Positions 21,048 to 30,267 of a DNA stretch of 36,211 nucleotides are shown here, one piece after another; position 1 is the first letter of the stretch; the number at the start of each line of letters is the position of its first letter. A program made the translations under genes and the position numbers. Source of the stretch: Alphaproteobacteria bacterium (lineage in GTDB: Bacteria > Pseudomonadota > Alphaproteobacteria > Micropepsales > Micropepsaceae); assembly GCA_947482125.1 (NCBI GenBank), contig CANKIV010000004.1, forward strand, positions 1 to 36,211. Direction: 5' to 3'. Under the pieces are notes generated by a model, which worked only from the letters and a program-made list of their open reading frames with translations, had not been told where the DNA came from and ran no database searches.

Positions 21048-22172
21048 ATGAACAGTTTGGCGCGTGCAGCGGTTCTGGCCGTTGGCGTTGCTGCCGTATC
21101 TGCGGTGGCGATGCCACTGCGCGCGGCTGAGCTTTCGCCCTCGCTGCAATCCTTCGGCGCCAACCAGGCGATTTCGGCCTACGAACTTTCCGCCACCGGC
21201 GTCGCGGGCTTTTCGCTGCAGCCCGCCGTGGCCGCTTCGCTGGGACGCAATGTGCGTCCCGCCGACACCGCCATCGGCCTGACCAGCTTCGCCGGCAGCA
21301 CCGTGCTGTCGCCCACCCTGGCGCTGGATGCGGGCCAGGGCCTGGACATCGGCGCGCGCTTCACCAATTACGACCGCAGCGCCTCGCCCTTCCTGGTGCC
21401 GGTCAATGCGCCCTATCTGGGCCTGGCCAATGGCGGCCGCTATGCCGGCGTCACCTTCGTGCCGTCGCCCGAACTGCGCATGCGCCTGGGCGCCAGCATC
21501 AACAGCGAGCGGCTGGACCGTTTCCGCTTCGATCCCATCGCGCCCACCGGCCCCCTGGCGCTGACCTATGACGCCAGCCAGACCCGGTCCTTGCTGGGCG
21601 GGGTTTCCTGGGACGTGACCAGCGCCATCGGTTTCGATGTCACCGCCATCGCCTCGGAGCGTTCGGGCGTGCCGCTGGGCTTTGCCAACGCGGCGCAGCT
21701 TTCGCCCAAGGCCCGCACCAATGCCTTCGGCGTGTCGGCGCATGCCGATATCGGCAGGGGATGGGTGACCACCGCCTCCTTCAGCGAAGGCATGACCCAA
21801 CTCAACCAGAGGGGCAGCCTGAGCAACCCCCTGGTGCGCGAGCAAAGCTATTCGCTGGCCATTGCCAAGCACGGCCTGTTCGGCAGCACCGACACGCTGG
21901 GCTTTGCCTTCATCCGCCCGGCCCCCGGCATGGCGGGCAGCTTCTCCAGCCTGATCGGATCGGGCGAGCTGCCGCCGCTGGTCGTCTCCCAGGCCCCGGC
22001 CTTCGCCGGCCGCGCCCCGGCGGCGGAAACCGATTTCTCGGTGGGCTATGTCACCAACTTCCTGGACGGCGCCGTGGCGCTGCAGACCAACGCCGCCTAC
22101 CAGACCAACGCCCAGGGCCAGCGCGGCGCCACCGCGGTGTCGCTGCTGAGCCGCGCCAAGATCAAATTCTAA
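21048..22172 (+). CDS. Outer-membrane beta-barrel protein
   Basis: From the ATG at 21048 (or 21045) the product has about 374 residues. A signal peptide (MNSLARAAVLAVGVAAVSAV...LRAAE) is followed by alternating amphipathic strands throughout: QGLDIGARFTNYDRS, NGGRYAGVTFVPSPELRMRL, SLLGGVSWDVTSAIGFDVTA, and the last strand TAVSLLSRAKIKF ends in the C-terminal Phe that BAM recognises. The strand style resembles the barrel of Caulobacter-type S8 autotransporters, but no passenger protease is present. Role unknown; possibly a pore or adhesin. It is followed at 28 bases by the metallophosphoesterase gene. Confidence 0.7.
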   Translation: MNSLARAAVLAVGVAAVSAVAMPLRAAELSPSLQSFGANQAISAYELSATGVAGFSLQPAVAASLGRNVRPADTAIGLTSFAGSTVLSPTLALDAGQGLDIGARFTNYDRSASPFLVPVNAPYLGLANGGRYAGVTFVPSPELRMRLGASINSERLDRFRFDPIAPTGPLALTYDASQTRSLLGGVSWDVTSAIGFDVTAIASERSGVPLGFANAAQLSPKARTNAFGVSAHADIGRGWVTTASFSEGMTQLNQRGSLSNPLVREQSYSLAIAKHGLFGSTDTLGFAFIRPAPGMAGSFSSLIGSGELPPLVVSQAPAFAGRAPAAETDFSVGYVTNFLDGAVALQTNAAYQTNAQGQRGATAVSLLSRAKIKF

Positions 22173-22199
22173 AATCTGCGACCGCGTTCGAAAGTGGCG

Positions 22200-23028
22200 A
22201 TGTTCCGAAACCGCATCGCACTGGCAGCGCTGTTCATCCTTGCCGCCGGGCTGGGGCTCTACGCCTTCTGGCTGGAACCGTCTTCGCTGCGGCTCAGCCG
22301 CTATGACGTAGCGGCGCCCGCCCCGCTCAAGGGCCTGACGATCGCGGTGATCGCCGACCTGCATGGCGGCAGTCCCTATATTGACGAAGCCAAGATCGAC
22401 CGTGTCGTGGCCATGACCAATGCGGCCCATCCCGACCTGGTGCTGCTGACCGGCGATTATGGTACCGGCGTGGACGAAAGCCTTGGCGGCCGCCGTATTC
22501 CGATCAAAACCATCGCCGCGCATCTCCGGCCTTTGCGCGCGCCTTTGGGTGTCTATGCCGTCATCGGCAATCACGATCGCTGGGAGAATGAAGTTCGCAC
22601 CGTCTCCGCCTTCCGTGCCGCCGGCATCCCCGTGCTGGAAAACCGGCATATTGTCATCGCGCGCACCGACGGCCCGCTTTATCTCGCCGGCATCGGAGAT
22701 GACAAAACCCACGCCGCCGATCCGGTGCGGGCGCTGGCGGGTGTTGCGCGCACCGCGCCCGCCCTCTGCTTCACCCATTCGCCTGACGTGTTCCCCGCGC
22801 TGCCTGCTGCCTGCGCCCTGACGCTGGCCGGTCACAGCCATGGCGGCCAGGTGCGATTGCCGCTTCTGGGAAGGCCCATCGTGGCCGTCACGTTTCGGCC
22901 AGCGCTATGCCGCCGGGCTGGTGCGCGAAGGGGGAAAATCGCTGTTCGTCAGCACCGGCATCGGCACGTCGCACCTGGCTGTGCGCCTGGGCGTTCCACC
23001 GGAAATCTCGCTTCTGGCGCTTAAATAG
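22200..23028 (+). pseudogene. Membrane-anchored metallophosphoesterase with a frameshift
   Basis: ATG 22200 begins a protein with an N-terminal anchor (ALAALFILAAGLGLYAFWL) and a calcineurin-like domain of the YkuE/YaeI type: IADLHGGSP, LLTGDYG, GNHDRWENE and GHSHGGQVRLPLLGRP carry the metal ligands. Near 22885 the frame breaks: after GRPIVAV the sequence continues in another frame as PSRFGQRYAAGLVREGGK and ends ISLLALK at 23028. One extra G in GTGGCCG would explain it. Relatives hydrolyse lipid-linked diphosphates or other phosphoesters. The frameshift removes about 47 C-terminal residues; it could be a sequencing error. Confidence 0.75.
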
Positions 23029-23098
23029 GGGCCGATTGCGGCCACGCGCCCGCTTCGCTAAAAAGCCTCCACTTCCCCCTGTTTGAAGGACACTGCGC

Positions 23099-24757
23099 AT
23101 GGCCGGGCCGCAATTTGTTTATGTGATGAAGGGGCTGTCCAAGACCTATCCCGGCGGCAAGCAGGTGCTGAAGGATATCTGGCTCAGCTTCTACCCCGGC
23201 GCCAAGATCGGCATTGTCGGCGTCAACGGCTCGGGCAAGTCCACCCTGATGAAGATCATGGCGGGGCTGGACAAGGATTTCACCGGCGACGCCTGGGCGG
23301 CCGACGGCGTGCGCATGGGCTACCTGTCGCAGGAGCCGCAGCTCGATCCCGACAAGGATGTGCGCGGCAATGTGATGGAAGGCGTCGCCAAGAAGCAGGC
23401 GCTGGTGGACCGCTACAACGAGATCGCGTCGAACTATACCGATGAGACCGCCGACGAGATGGCCAGGCTGCAGGACGAGATCGAGGCCCAGGGCCTGTGG
23501 GATCTCGACAGCAAGGTCGATCAGGCGATGGATGCGCTGCGCTGCCCCGATGGCGACGCCAAGGTGGAAACCCTGTCGGGCGGCGAGCGCCGCCGCGTGG
23601 CGCTGTGCAAGCTGCTGCTGGATGCGCCCGACGTGCTGCTGCTGGACGAACCTACCAACCATCTGGACGCGGAGTCGGTGGAATGGCTGGAGCATACGCT
23701 GCGCGATTATACCGGCTGCGTCATCCTGGTGACCCATGACCGCTATTTCCTGGACAATGTGACCAGCTGGATCCTGGAACTGGATCGCGGCAAGGGCATC
23801 CCGCATGAAGGCAATTACTCGTCCTTCCTGGGTGTGCAGGAAAAGCGCCTGAAGCAGGAATCCAGCGAGGAAGCCGCCAACCAGCGCACCATCGCGCGCG
23901 AGCGTGAATGGATTGCGCAATCCCCCAAGGCCCGCCAGGCCAAGTCCAAGGCCCGCATCAACTCCTATGAGGAGCTTGTGAAGAAGTCACAGGAGCAGCG
24001 TCAGGGCACCGCCACCATCATGATCCCGGTGGCCGAACGGCTGGGCGACCTGGTGATCGAGGCCGACAATCTGGCCAAGGGCTATGGCGACCGGCTGCTG
24101 TACGAGAATGTGAACTTCAAGCTGCCGGCCGGCGGCATCGTCGGCGTCATCGGTCCCAACGGCGCGGGCAAGACCACCCTGTTCCGCATGCTCACGGGCC
24201 AGGAAAAGCCCGACGCCGGAACCCTAAAAGTCGGCTCCACCGTGCAGCTGGGTTACGTGGACCAGTCGCGCGACGCGCTGGACCCCAACAAGACCGTCTA
24301 TCAGGAAATTTCCGGCGGCACCGACTTCATCGAATTCGGCAAGACCAAGATCAATGCACGCGCCTATTGCGGCCACTTTGCCTTCAAGGGCGGCGACCAG
24401 CAGAAGAAGGTCGGCCAGCTGTCGGGCGGCGAGCGCAACCGCGTGCATCTGGCCAAGATGCTGCGCTCGGGCGCCAACCTGTTGCTGCTGGACGAACCCA
24501 CCAACGACCTGGACGTCGAAACTCTGCGCGCGCTGGAATCCGCGCTGGAGGAATTTGCTGGCTGCGCCATGATCATCAGCCACGACCGCTGGTTCCTGGA
24601 CCGCATCGCCACCCACATGCTGGCCTTTGAAGGTGACAGCCATGTCGAATGGTTCGAGGGTAACTACCAGGATTACGAGGCCGACAAAAAGCGCCGGTTG
24701 GGCGTGGACGCCGACCAGCCGCACCGCATCAAGTACAAGCGCTTTGCCCGCGCCTAG
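23099..24757 (+). CDS. ettA: ABC-F ATPase EttA (energy-dependent translational throttle)
   Basis: A 552-residue tandem ATPase with no membrane segments. Domain 1: Walker [10 protein letters not shown] (41-49), LSGGE (159-163), DEPTNHLD (183-190). The linker (about 240-315) is the arginine/lysine-rich P-site tRNA-interaction motif. Domain 2: Walker [10 protein letters not shown] (352-360), a second LSGGE and DEPTNDLD. The length and the opening [20 protein letters not shown] match EttA rather than Uup or antibiotic-resistance ABC-F proteins. EttA binds the ribosomal E site and gates the first elongation step according to ATP/ADP level. Ribosome site GAAGGA lies about 12 bases before the ATG. 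Confidence 0.92.
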   Translation: MAGPQFVYVMKGLSKTYPGGKQVLKDIWLSFYPGAKIGIVGVNGSGKSTLMKIMAGLDKDFTGDAWAADGVRMGYLSQEPQLDPDKDVRGNVMEGVAKKQALVDRYNEIASNYTDETADEMARLQDEIEAQGLWDLDSKVDQAMDALRCPDGDAKVETLSGGERRRVALCKLLLDAPDVLLLDEPTNHLDAESVEWLEHTLRDYTGCVILVTHDRYFLDNVTSWILELDRGKGIPHEGNYSSFLGVQEKRLKQESSEEAANQRTIAREREWIAQSPKARQAKSKARINSYEELVKKSQEQRQGTATIMIPVAERLGDLVIEADNLAKGYGDRLLYENVNFKLPAGGIVGVIGPNGAGKTTLFRMLTGQEKPDAGTLKVGSTVQLGYVDQSRDALDPNKTVYQEISGGTDFIEFGKTKINARAYCGHFAFKGGDQQKKVGQLSGGERNRVHLAKMLRSGANLLLLDEPTNDLDVETLRALESALEEFAGCAMIISHDRWFLDRIATHMLAFEGDSHVEWFEGNYQDYEADKKRRLGVDADQPHRIKYKRFARA

Positions 24758-24860
24758 CTTTTGCTGAAAATCTGCCGCGCGTCATGCGTGGCGAGATGAG
24801 AAGCTGGCGCATTCCGCCAGCGCCCGGATTGCGAAAACAGGCAGCGCGAAACGCGCGGTG

Positions 24861-26708
24861 CTACTTGCGCTGATTGTTGCTGCGCCAGCGGGCGACCGTG
24901 TCTTCCAGCATGCGGCGGTCCATGTTGGGCGCCGCCCAGCGCTGGGTGAACTCGTCCTGGCTCTTGCCCGGCAGGATGGTGGCCGGCAGTTCGCTGAACT
25001 TGATGCGCATCGGCATCGGCGCGCCGCGGCCCAGCACGATGGCTTCGCGGTCGGCCAGCAGCGGCAGATATTCCAGGATGCCGAAGGTGGAGTCATGCAC
25101 ATTGGAGCGCATCACCCGCTGGTCGCTCTCGGTGGCGAGCCGCATGGCCAGGATGGTGCTGCATTGCGAGAGAATGGTGGTGTCCAGTTCCGACGGGCGC
25201 TGGGTCAGAAGCGCCAGCGAGATGCCGTATTTTCGGCCCTCCTTCGCGATGCGCGACAGCGCCTGGCGGGTGGGAAAGAAGCCCTTACGGTCGTCGGCCG
25301 GCACATAGCGGTGCGCTTCCTCGCACACCAGCAGCACCGGCAACCCGCCATTGCTCCAGACGGCAAGGTCGAAGGTCAGCCGCGCCAGCAGCAGCACCAC
25401 CACGTCCAGGATTTCCTCCGGCACGGTGGACAGTTCGATCACGGTGATGGGCCGGCCCTCGTTGGGAATGCGGAACAGGCGGGCCATAATCTCCACCATG
25501 GTGTCCTCCATGTTGGGATTGCCGAACATGAAGACATAGCGCGGATCGCTGGCCAGGGATTCGATACGCGATTTCAGGCGGCGATAGGCGAGGGTGGGGT
25601 AGGGACGTTCCAGCTTGCCCAGCTGCTCGTCGATATAGCTGATAAGGTCGGACAGGCGGAACGGCGTGGGTGAGTCCACCGTCGCGGTCGAGGTGTCGAG
25701 CGCGGCTCGCACCCTTCCTGCCGCCGCATTCGAATAGCGCTTCTTGGCATTGATGATGGCGTCGCACAGGATTTCCACCTGCGCATCATGATGGTCGTCC
25801 GGGCTGGTCAAGACCGAGCGCGGTTCCTGGAAATTCAGCAGCCAGAAAGGCAAAAGCAGGTCGCCGGCGCCGATCACTTCAGCCTGGTTGCCGAAGGCGC
25901 GGTGATATTCGCCGTGCATGTCCAGCACCAGAACATGGGCATGGGGCCGTTCCTTCAGCGCTTCGCGCAGGATGCAGGTCAGGGCGCTGGACTTGCCGCA
26001 GCCTGTGGTGCCGACAATGGCGAAATGCTTCGAGAACAGGTCGTCGGCCATCAGCCGCGCCGCCACCGATGGATCCTGATACAGGGTGCCGACATTCAGG
26101 GTGGCCATGGCCGGCTGGGCATAGACATGGGCGAGGTCCGCGCTGCCCGCCAGGAAGGCATCGTCGCCGATCGAGGGGAAATGCGCGACGCCGCGCTGGA
26201 AGCCGCCCGGCACAACCTCGCCGACCAGGATGACTTCCAGCACGGTCTTCTCGCCGCGCGCGCCGGGCTGCACCGCCATGCCGGAAATGATTCCGACCAC
26301 GGTGGCGTTCTGGGCGCTGATCTTGGCCAGCGATCCGATCTCGGCGCGGGCGGCGGGCTGTCCGGGAATGTGCGGCGACAGTTCGACCTGGGTGCTGCAT
26401 CCCGCGACGCTGACGACACGGCCGATACATTGCGCGGGTACGGACAGCGGGCGCGGCGCAGTGCGGCGTTCGGTGGCAGGCGCGGCGACTGGAACGGTGA
26501 CGGCGGGAATGGGGCGTGGCTGCGGCGGCACCGGTTGCGGCGCGGCCTGCACAGGAGATTGCACCGGCGGGCGCGCGGCGGGCGGAGCGGCTGGCGGCGG
26601 CGCGGATGGCGGTACAGATGACTGCGGCGGGGCAACAGGCGGGCGCGGCGCGCCAGGAGGCGGCGAGGGTGCGCGCACATCGGCAGTCGGTCGCCACATC
26701 TCGTTCAC
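24861..26708 (-). CDS. HerA-like hexameric ATPase with proline-rich N-terminus
   Basis: A 615-residue protein. Residues 12-80 are a Pro/Ala-rich tail of low complexity. A HerA-barrel-like beta domain spans about 90-210, then the ATPase: Walker A IVGTTGCGKSS (231-241), Walker B LPVLLVCEEAH (456-465) and LLTQRPSELDTTILSQC (501-516), the usual FtsK/HerA sensor region. HerA ATPases act with the NurA nuclease in archaeal end resection; bacterial members also occur in defence islands and DNA translocation. No nurA, sir2 or other defence partner is adjacent, so a chromosomal maintenance role is as likely. The start is GTG 26708 or ATG 26699. It lies downstream of mlaC on the same strand. Confidence 0.85.
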   Translation of the reverse strand: MNEMWRPTADVRAPSPPPGAPRPPVAPPQSSVPPSAPPPAAPPAARPPVQSPVQAAPQPVPPQPRPIPAVTVPVAAPATERRTAPRPLSVPAQCIGRVVSVAGCSTQVELSPHIPGQPAARAEIGSLAKISAQNATVVGIISGMAVQPGARGEKTVLEVILVGEVVPGGFQRGVAHFPSIGDDAFLAGSADLAHVYAQPAMATLNVGTLYQDPSVAARLMADDLFSKHFAIVGTTGCGKSSALTCILREALKERPHAHVLVLDMHGEYHRAFGNQAEVIGAGDLLLPFWLLNFQEPRSVLTSPDDHHDAQVEILCDAIINAKKRYSNAAAGRVRAALDTSTATVDSPTPFRLSDLISYIDEQLGKLERPYPTLAYRRLKSRIESLASDPRYVFMFGNPNMEDTMVEIMARLFRIPNEGRPITVIELSTVPEEILDVVVLLLARLTFDLAVWSNGGLPVLLVCEEAHRYVPADDRKGFFPTRQALSRIAKEGRKYGISLALLTQRPSELDTTILSQCSTILAMRLATESDQRVMRSNVHDSTFGILEYLPLLADREAIVLGRGAPMPMRIKFSELPATILPGKSQDEFTQRWAAPNMDRRMLEDTVARWRSNNQRK

Positions 26709-26795
26709 GCTCTACCGGCCCTGTCTGAAATGGACGGGCAGTATCGGGTGGAGCTGGTTAAGGGCGATTAAAGGAAAATGACAGGCAGGCGGCGG

Positions 26796-27440
26796 TTAGT
26801 TGACCGGTTTGCCCAGGTTAACCGCCAGATCGCTGAGATGGGCGATCAGGGTGCGGACATTGCCGTTGTTCTGGCCCAGGAACCCGACGAACTGGTCGCG
26901 CTGCTGGATCGACAACCAGATGCCTTCATAGGCCACGTCCACCACCACCGGCTTGCCCTGGTCGGTGCGAACCCGGAAGTCGACGGAGGCCGGCGGCTGG
27001 CTGCTGCCCGGATCGATCAGCTGGGTATGGACGATGAAGTCTGTGGGATTGCGCTGGGTCGAGCCGGTCACCTTCAGAATCTGGTCGGTGTATTTGGCGA
27101 AATAGGTCTGATAGGCGGCGGTGGCGTAATTCTGGAAGGCGCCCGCGAAGGCGTCGATGTCGGCCGGCGACGCGCTGTTGCGATACTGGCCCAGCGTGTA
27201 GAGGGCGATGCGGCGGGTATCCACCAGGCCCAGCAGCAGGGCCTTGAACTGGTCGCGGCGCTGGGGAACGGTGAGCTTCTTGTCCCGCAGGATTTCCAGA
27301 CCCTTCTGGATATTCTCGTTGACGAAACTCTCGGCCGGCGTGGCGGCGGCGGCGGGTTGCGCGGCCAGCGGCGCCAGCAACACGGCCAGGGCCAGGACGG
27401 CGCGGCGCAGTAGCGGCATCGAAAGGGTGGAGAGATGCAT
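26796..27440 (-). CDS. mlaC: MlaC-like phospholipid-binding protein
   Basis: A 214-residue periplasmic protein with a signal peptide (about 8-33, LLRRAVLALAVLLAPLAAQP). The Ttg2D/MlaC fold follows: FVNENIQKGLEILRDKKLTV, FKALLLGLVDTRRIALYTLG, FQNYATAAYQTYFAKYTD and VAYEGIWLSIQQRDQFVGFL. MlaC shuttles glycerophospholipid between outer-membrane MlaA and the inner-membrane MlaFEDB complex, keeping the outer-leaflet LPS asymmetry. AGGATT precedes ATG 27440. It follows mlaA by 118 bases on the same strand; mlaFEDB are not in the window. Confidence 0.9.
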   Translation of the reverse strand: MHLSTLSMPLLRRAVLALAVLLAPLAAQPAAAATPAESFVNENIQKGLEILRDKKLTVPQRRDQFKALLLGLVDTRRIALYTLGQYRNSASPADIDAFAGAFQNYATAAYQTYFAKYTDQILKVTGSTQRNPTDFIVHTQLIDPGSSQPPASVDFRVRTDQGKPVVVDVAYEGIWLSIQQRDQFVGFLGQNNGNVRTLIAHLSDLAVNLGKPVN

Positions 27441-27558
27441 GGGGAATCCTGATTTTTCGCGATGTTGCTGTGTTGCTATGGCAAGTTCAAGGCAGGAAAT
27501 GGCTTATTATACTGGCTTTTAACAGGCTTTTGTATGGTTCCGGCGCCCCTTCGGTTCA

Positions 27559-28299
27559 TCAGAAATCGGGCAAACCCTGCGGATCGGGTTTCCTGCCATT
27601 GCGAATCTGTTCCTCCCGGTACTGGCGGTAGAAGGAGCGCAGGGAGGCGTAGTAATCGATCGATGTGCGCTGGATATCGCGCACGGTCTGATAGGTCTGG
27701 GACCGCAGATCCAGGATGGTGAAATAGCCCCGTCCGGCGGCCCACCAGATATGCTGCTTCATCGGTATCAGATTGGTGGGATCGATCGCCCAGTCGGTGG
27801 CCAGCCCCACCGCATCGCGCGGATTGCTGGGTCCGAAGAAGGGCAGCATCAGGAAAGGCCCTTCCTTGAAGCCATGCACCGACAGGGTCTGGCCCATGTC
27901 TTCGCGATGTGGCGGCATCCCCAGCGTGACCGCGGGATCGAAGAAACCGCCCAATCCGAAGGTCGAATTGATCACGATGCGGCCCAGCGCGTGGGCGGCC
28001 CTGGTGGTTTCGCCCTGCAGCACGTCATTCACGAAGATGACGGGAAGCGACAGATGGCCCAGGAAATTGTGCACCCCGCGCCGTCCATTTTCAGGCACCA
28101 GGATGAAATAGAGACCCACGGTGGGGATCACGAAATAGCGGTCGACCTTGCCGTTTAAGCGCAGGGTTTCCCGGTTGGTCGCCTCATAGGGATCGTTGGC
28201 CGCCAGCGCTTCGGGGCTGGGCGGGACCCCGGTGGCGCAGGCCGCCAGGACCTGGCAAAGCGCCAGAGCGCATAGCCCCAATACCAATCCGCGGCGCAT
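27559..28299 (-). CDS. mlaA: MlaA/VacJ outer-membrane lipoprotein
   Basis: A 246-residue lipoprotein. The lipobox is LAAC with Cys21. The VacJ domain contains NDPYEATNRETLRLNGKVDR, GVHNFLGHLSLPVIFVNDVL, NSTFGLGGFFDPAVTLG and LPFFGPSNPRDAVGLATD, all characteristic. MlaA forms a donut in the inner leaflet of the outer membrane that removes mislocalised phospholipids. It is divergent from the methionine regulator across a 118-base gap and likely heads a unit with mlaC. Confidence 0.93.
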   Translation of the reverse strand: MRRGLVLGLCALALCQVLAACATGVPPSPEALAANDPYEATNRETLRLNGKVDRYFVIPTVGLYFILVPENGRRGVHNFLGHLSLPVIFVNDVLQGETTRAAHALGRIVINSTFGLGGFFDPAVTLGMPPHREDMGQTLSVHGFKEGPFLMLPFFGPSNPRDAVGLATDWAIDPTNLIPMKQHIWWAAGRGYFTILDLRSQTYQTVRDIQRTSIDYYASLRSFYRQYREEQIRNGRKPDPQGLPDF

Positions 28300-28383
28300 T
28301 TTCGATCAAAACCCCGATTTTCTCGGGTTTTGCCGGTTTTGCGCTGCGGAATCCAGACCCCTTGCAGCCGCAGGGGGCTCGCG

Positions 28384-28405
28384 CATATAAAGATATGTTT
28401 ATATG
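28384..28405 (+). promoter_or_regulatory. Operator palindrome upstream of the methionine regulator
   Basis: A perfect inverted repeat, CATATAAA (28384-28391) and TTTATATG (28398-28405), with the six-base spacer GATATG. It lies 13 bases before the regulator start and is AT-rich in a GC-rich genome. The sequence is of the type reported for SahR, the S-adenosylhomocysteine-responsive ArsR-family regulator of the methionine cycle. Probably autoregulatory and controls metF-metH. Confidence 0.7.
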
Positions 28406-28417
28406 TAGGCGAGACAC

Positions 28418-29386
28418 TTGGACAGGCTGGTTTCCATGCTGCGTGCCGCGGGCGACCCCACCAGGTTGCGCCTGCTGCTTTTGCTGCGCCAGGCCGAACT
28501 GACCGTCAGCGAACTGATCGAGATCGTCGGCCAGTCGCAGCCGCGCGTCTCCCGCCATCTCAAGCTTTTGGGCGAAGCCGGCCTGGTCGAGCGCTTCAAG
28601 GAAGGCAGCTGGGTGTTCTGCCGCGCCGCCGACCGGGGCACCGGCGCCGAACTGGGCGCGGTCATCGCCGCATTGGCCGATTCCCAATCGCAGGAAGCCG
28701 ACAAGGCGCGGCTGGAGCATGTGCGCAAGGGGCGCGCCGCCGCCGCCGCCGCCTATTTCAAATCCAATGCCGCCGAATGGGAGCGCATCCGCGCCCTGCA
28801 CGCGCCGGAGAAAGATGTAGAGACGGCGATCGCGCGCCATCTCACCTCGGGCAAGATCGAAAGCTTCCTGGATGCCGGCACCGGCACCGGGCGGATGCTG
28901 GAACTGATCGCCCCCCATGCGGCGCGCGCCATCGGCATCGATGTCAGCCCCGACATGCTGGCCATCGCCCGCGACCGGCTGCTGCGCGAAAACATCCAGA
29001 ACGCCCAGGTGCGTCTGGGCGACACCTATCGCCTCCCATTTCCGAATGGCGCGGCGGGCAGCGGTTTCGATGTCGTGCTGTTCCACCAGGTGCTGCATTA
29101 CCTGGACGATCCGGGTACCGCCGTGGCGGAAGCCGCCCGCGTCATGGCGCCAGGCGGCAAGCTCCTGATCGCCGATTTCGCGCCCCACCGCGAGGAATTC
29201 CTGCGCGATGAATTCGCCCATCGCCGGCTGGGTTTTTCCGACCGGGAAGTGGAAGGCTGGTTCGCCGCCGCCGGGCTTTCGGGTGCGGGCATCGAGACCA
29301 TCGCGCCCAAAAGCGAAGGCGAAAAACTCACCGTCAAACTCTGGCTCGCGTTCGCAAAAGCCAAAAGCAAAAAAGAAGCCGCATGA
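28418..29386 (+). CDS. ArsR-family regulator fused to a SAM-dependent methyltransferase domain
   Basis: A 322-residue two-domain protein. N-terminal winged helix of the ArsR family (about 6-75): RAAGDPTRLRLL, TVSELIEIVGQSQPRVSRHL and KLLGEAGLVERF, with no metal-binding cysteine pair in the usual helix. C-terminal Rossmann methyltransferase-like domain (about 118-265): LDAGTGTGRM (151-160) is motif I and DVVLFHQVLHY motif IV-like. This architecture is typical of alphaproteobacterial regulators next to metF, which sense SAH or SAM rather than catalyse methyl transfer; that role is inferred from context. Start TTG 28418 fits the conserved MDRLVSMLRAAG opening. Its TGA overlaps the metF ATG (ATGA). 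Confidence 0.87.
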   Translation: MDRLVSMLRAAGDPTRLRLLLLLRQAELTVSELIEIVGQSQPRVSRHLKLLGEAGLVERFKEGSWVFCRAADRGTGAELGAVIAALADSQSQEADKARLEHVRKGRAAAAAAYFKSNAAEWERIRALHAPEKDVETAIARHLTSGKIESFLDAGTGTGRMLELIAPHAARAIGIDVSPDMLAIARDRLLRENIQNAQVRLGDTYRLPFPNGAAGSGFDVVLFHQVLHYLDDPGTAVAEAARVMAPGGKLLIADFAPHREEFLRDEFAHRRLGFSDREVEGWFAAAGLSGAGIETIAPKSEGEKLTVKLWLAFAKAKSKKEAA

Positions 29387-30267
29387 GCCTGGAAAAGCTG
29401 ATCACCGACCCGAGTCCCTTGCAGGTCTCGTTTGAATTCTCGCCCCCCAAGACCGACGAGGCGGAAGCTGCCCTGTGGACCGCGATAAGGCGGCTGGAGC
29501 CGCTGCAGCCGTCTTTCGTCTCGGTGACGTACGGGGCGGGCGGTTCCACCCGCGAACGCACCCATGCCACCGTCAAGCGCATCGTGGAAGAAACCAGCCT
29601 GAAGCCGGCGGCGCATCTGACCTGTGTGGGCGCTTCCAAGGGCGAGACGGACGACATCCTGCGCGCCTACTGGGATGCCGGCATCCGCCATATCGTGGCG
29701 TTGCGCGGTGACATGCCGAACATGAACGGGCCGTATCAGCCGCACGCGCAAGGCTATCGCTCGACGCCCGAACTGATCGCGGGCATCAGGAAGATCGGAA
29801 ATTTCGAAGTCAGCGTCTCCTTCTATCCCGAGCGCCATCCGGATTCGCCCAGCCATGGCCACGACATCGAACTGCTGAAGGCCAAGATGGATGCAGGCGC
29901 CAGCCGCGCGCTGGGGCAGTTCTGTTTCGACAACGCTCTGACGGCGCGGTTCCGCGATGACGCGGCCAAGGCGGGTATCACCATCCCGGTCGTGCCGGGC
30001 GTGATGCCCACCACCAATTTCAACGGCATCGCCCGCATGGCGGGCAAGGCCGGCGCCTCGATCCCCGCCTGGCTGGCCAAGGCCTATGAAGGCCTGGACG
30101 AGGATGTGGAGACCCGCCGCATCGTCGCCGCCGCCGTGCTGGCCGACCAAGTGCAGCAGTTGCGCAGCCTCGGCTTCAGCCAGTTCCACTTCTACACCCT
30201 CAACCAGGCCAACCTGACTTACGCGGCCTGCCGCATTCTCGGCCTACGTCCCAAGGAATTGTCATGA
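29383..30267 (+). CDS. metF: 5,10-methylenetetrahydrofolate reductase
   Basis: A 294-residue FAD enzyme that reduces methylene-THF to 5-methyl-THF for methionine synthase. SFEFSPPKT holds the catalytic glutamate (E18), [12 protein letters not shown] is the folate/FAD motif, IVALRGD has D110, and [11 protein letters not shown] is near the end. The length matches bacterial MetF. It overlaps the regulator upstream and metH downstream by four bases each (ATGA), so the three genes form one tightly coupled operon. Confidence 0.95.
   Translation: MSLEKLITDPSPLQVSFEFSPPKTDEAEAALWTAIRRLEPLQPSFVSVTYGAGGSTRERTHATVKRIVEETSLKPAAHLTCVGASKGETDDILRAYWDAGIRHIVALRGDMPNMNGPYQPHAQGYRSTPELIAGIRKIGNFEVSVSFYPERHPDSPSHGHDIELLKAKMDAGASRALGQFCFDNALTARFRDDAAKAGITIPVVPGVMPTTNFNGIARMAGKAGASIPAWLAKAYEGLDEDVETRRIVAAAVLADQVQQLRSLGFSQFHFYTLNQANLTYAACRILGLRPKELS

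Noticed and set aside
24803-24858. Short inverted repeats between ettA and the HerA-like gene
   Set aside because: A seven-pair stem with no T-run on either strand; too weak to call a terminator.
28300-28417. Possible SAM or cobalamin riboswitch before metF-metH
   Set aside because: The gap is only about 118 bases, has no B12-box or SAM-type core, and contains a protein-binding palindrome instead.
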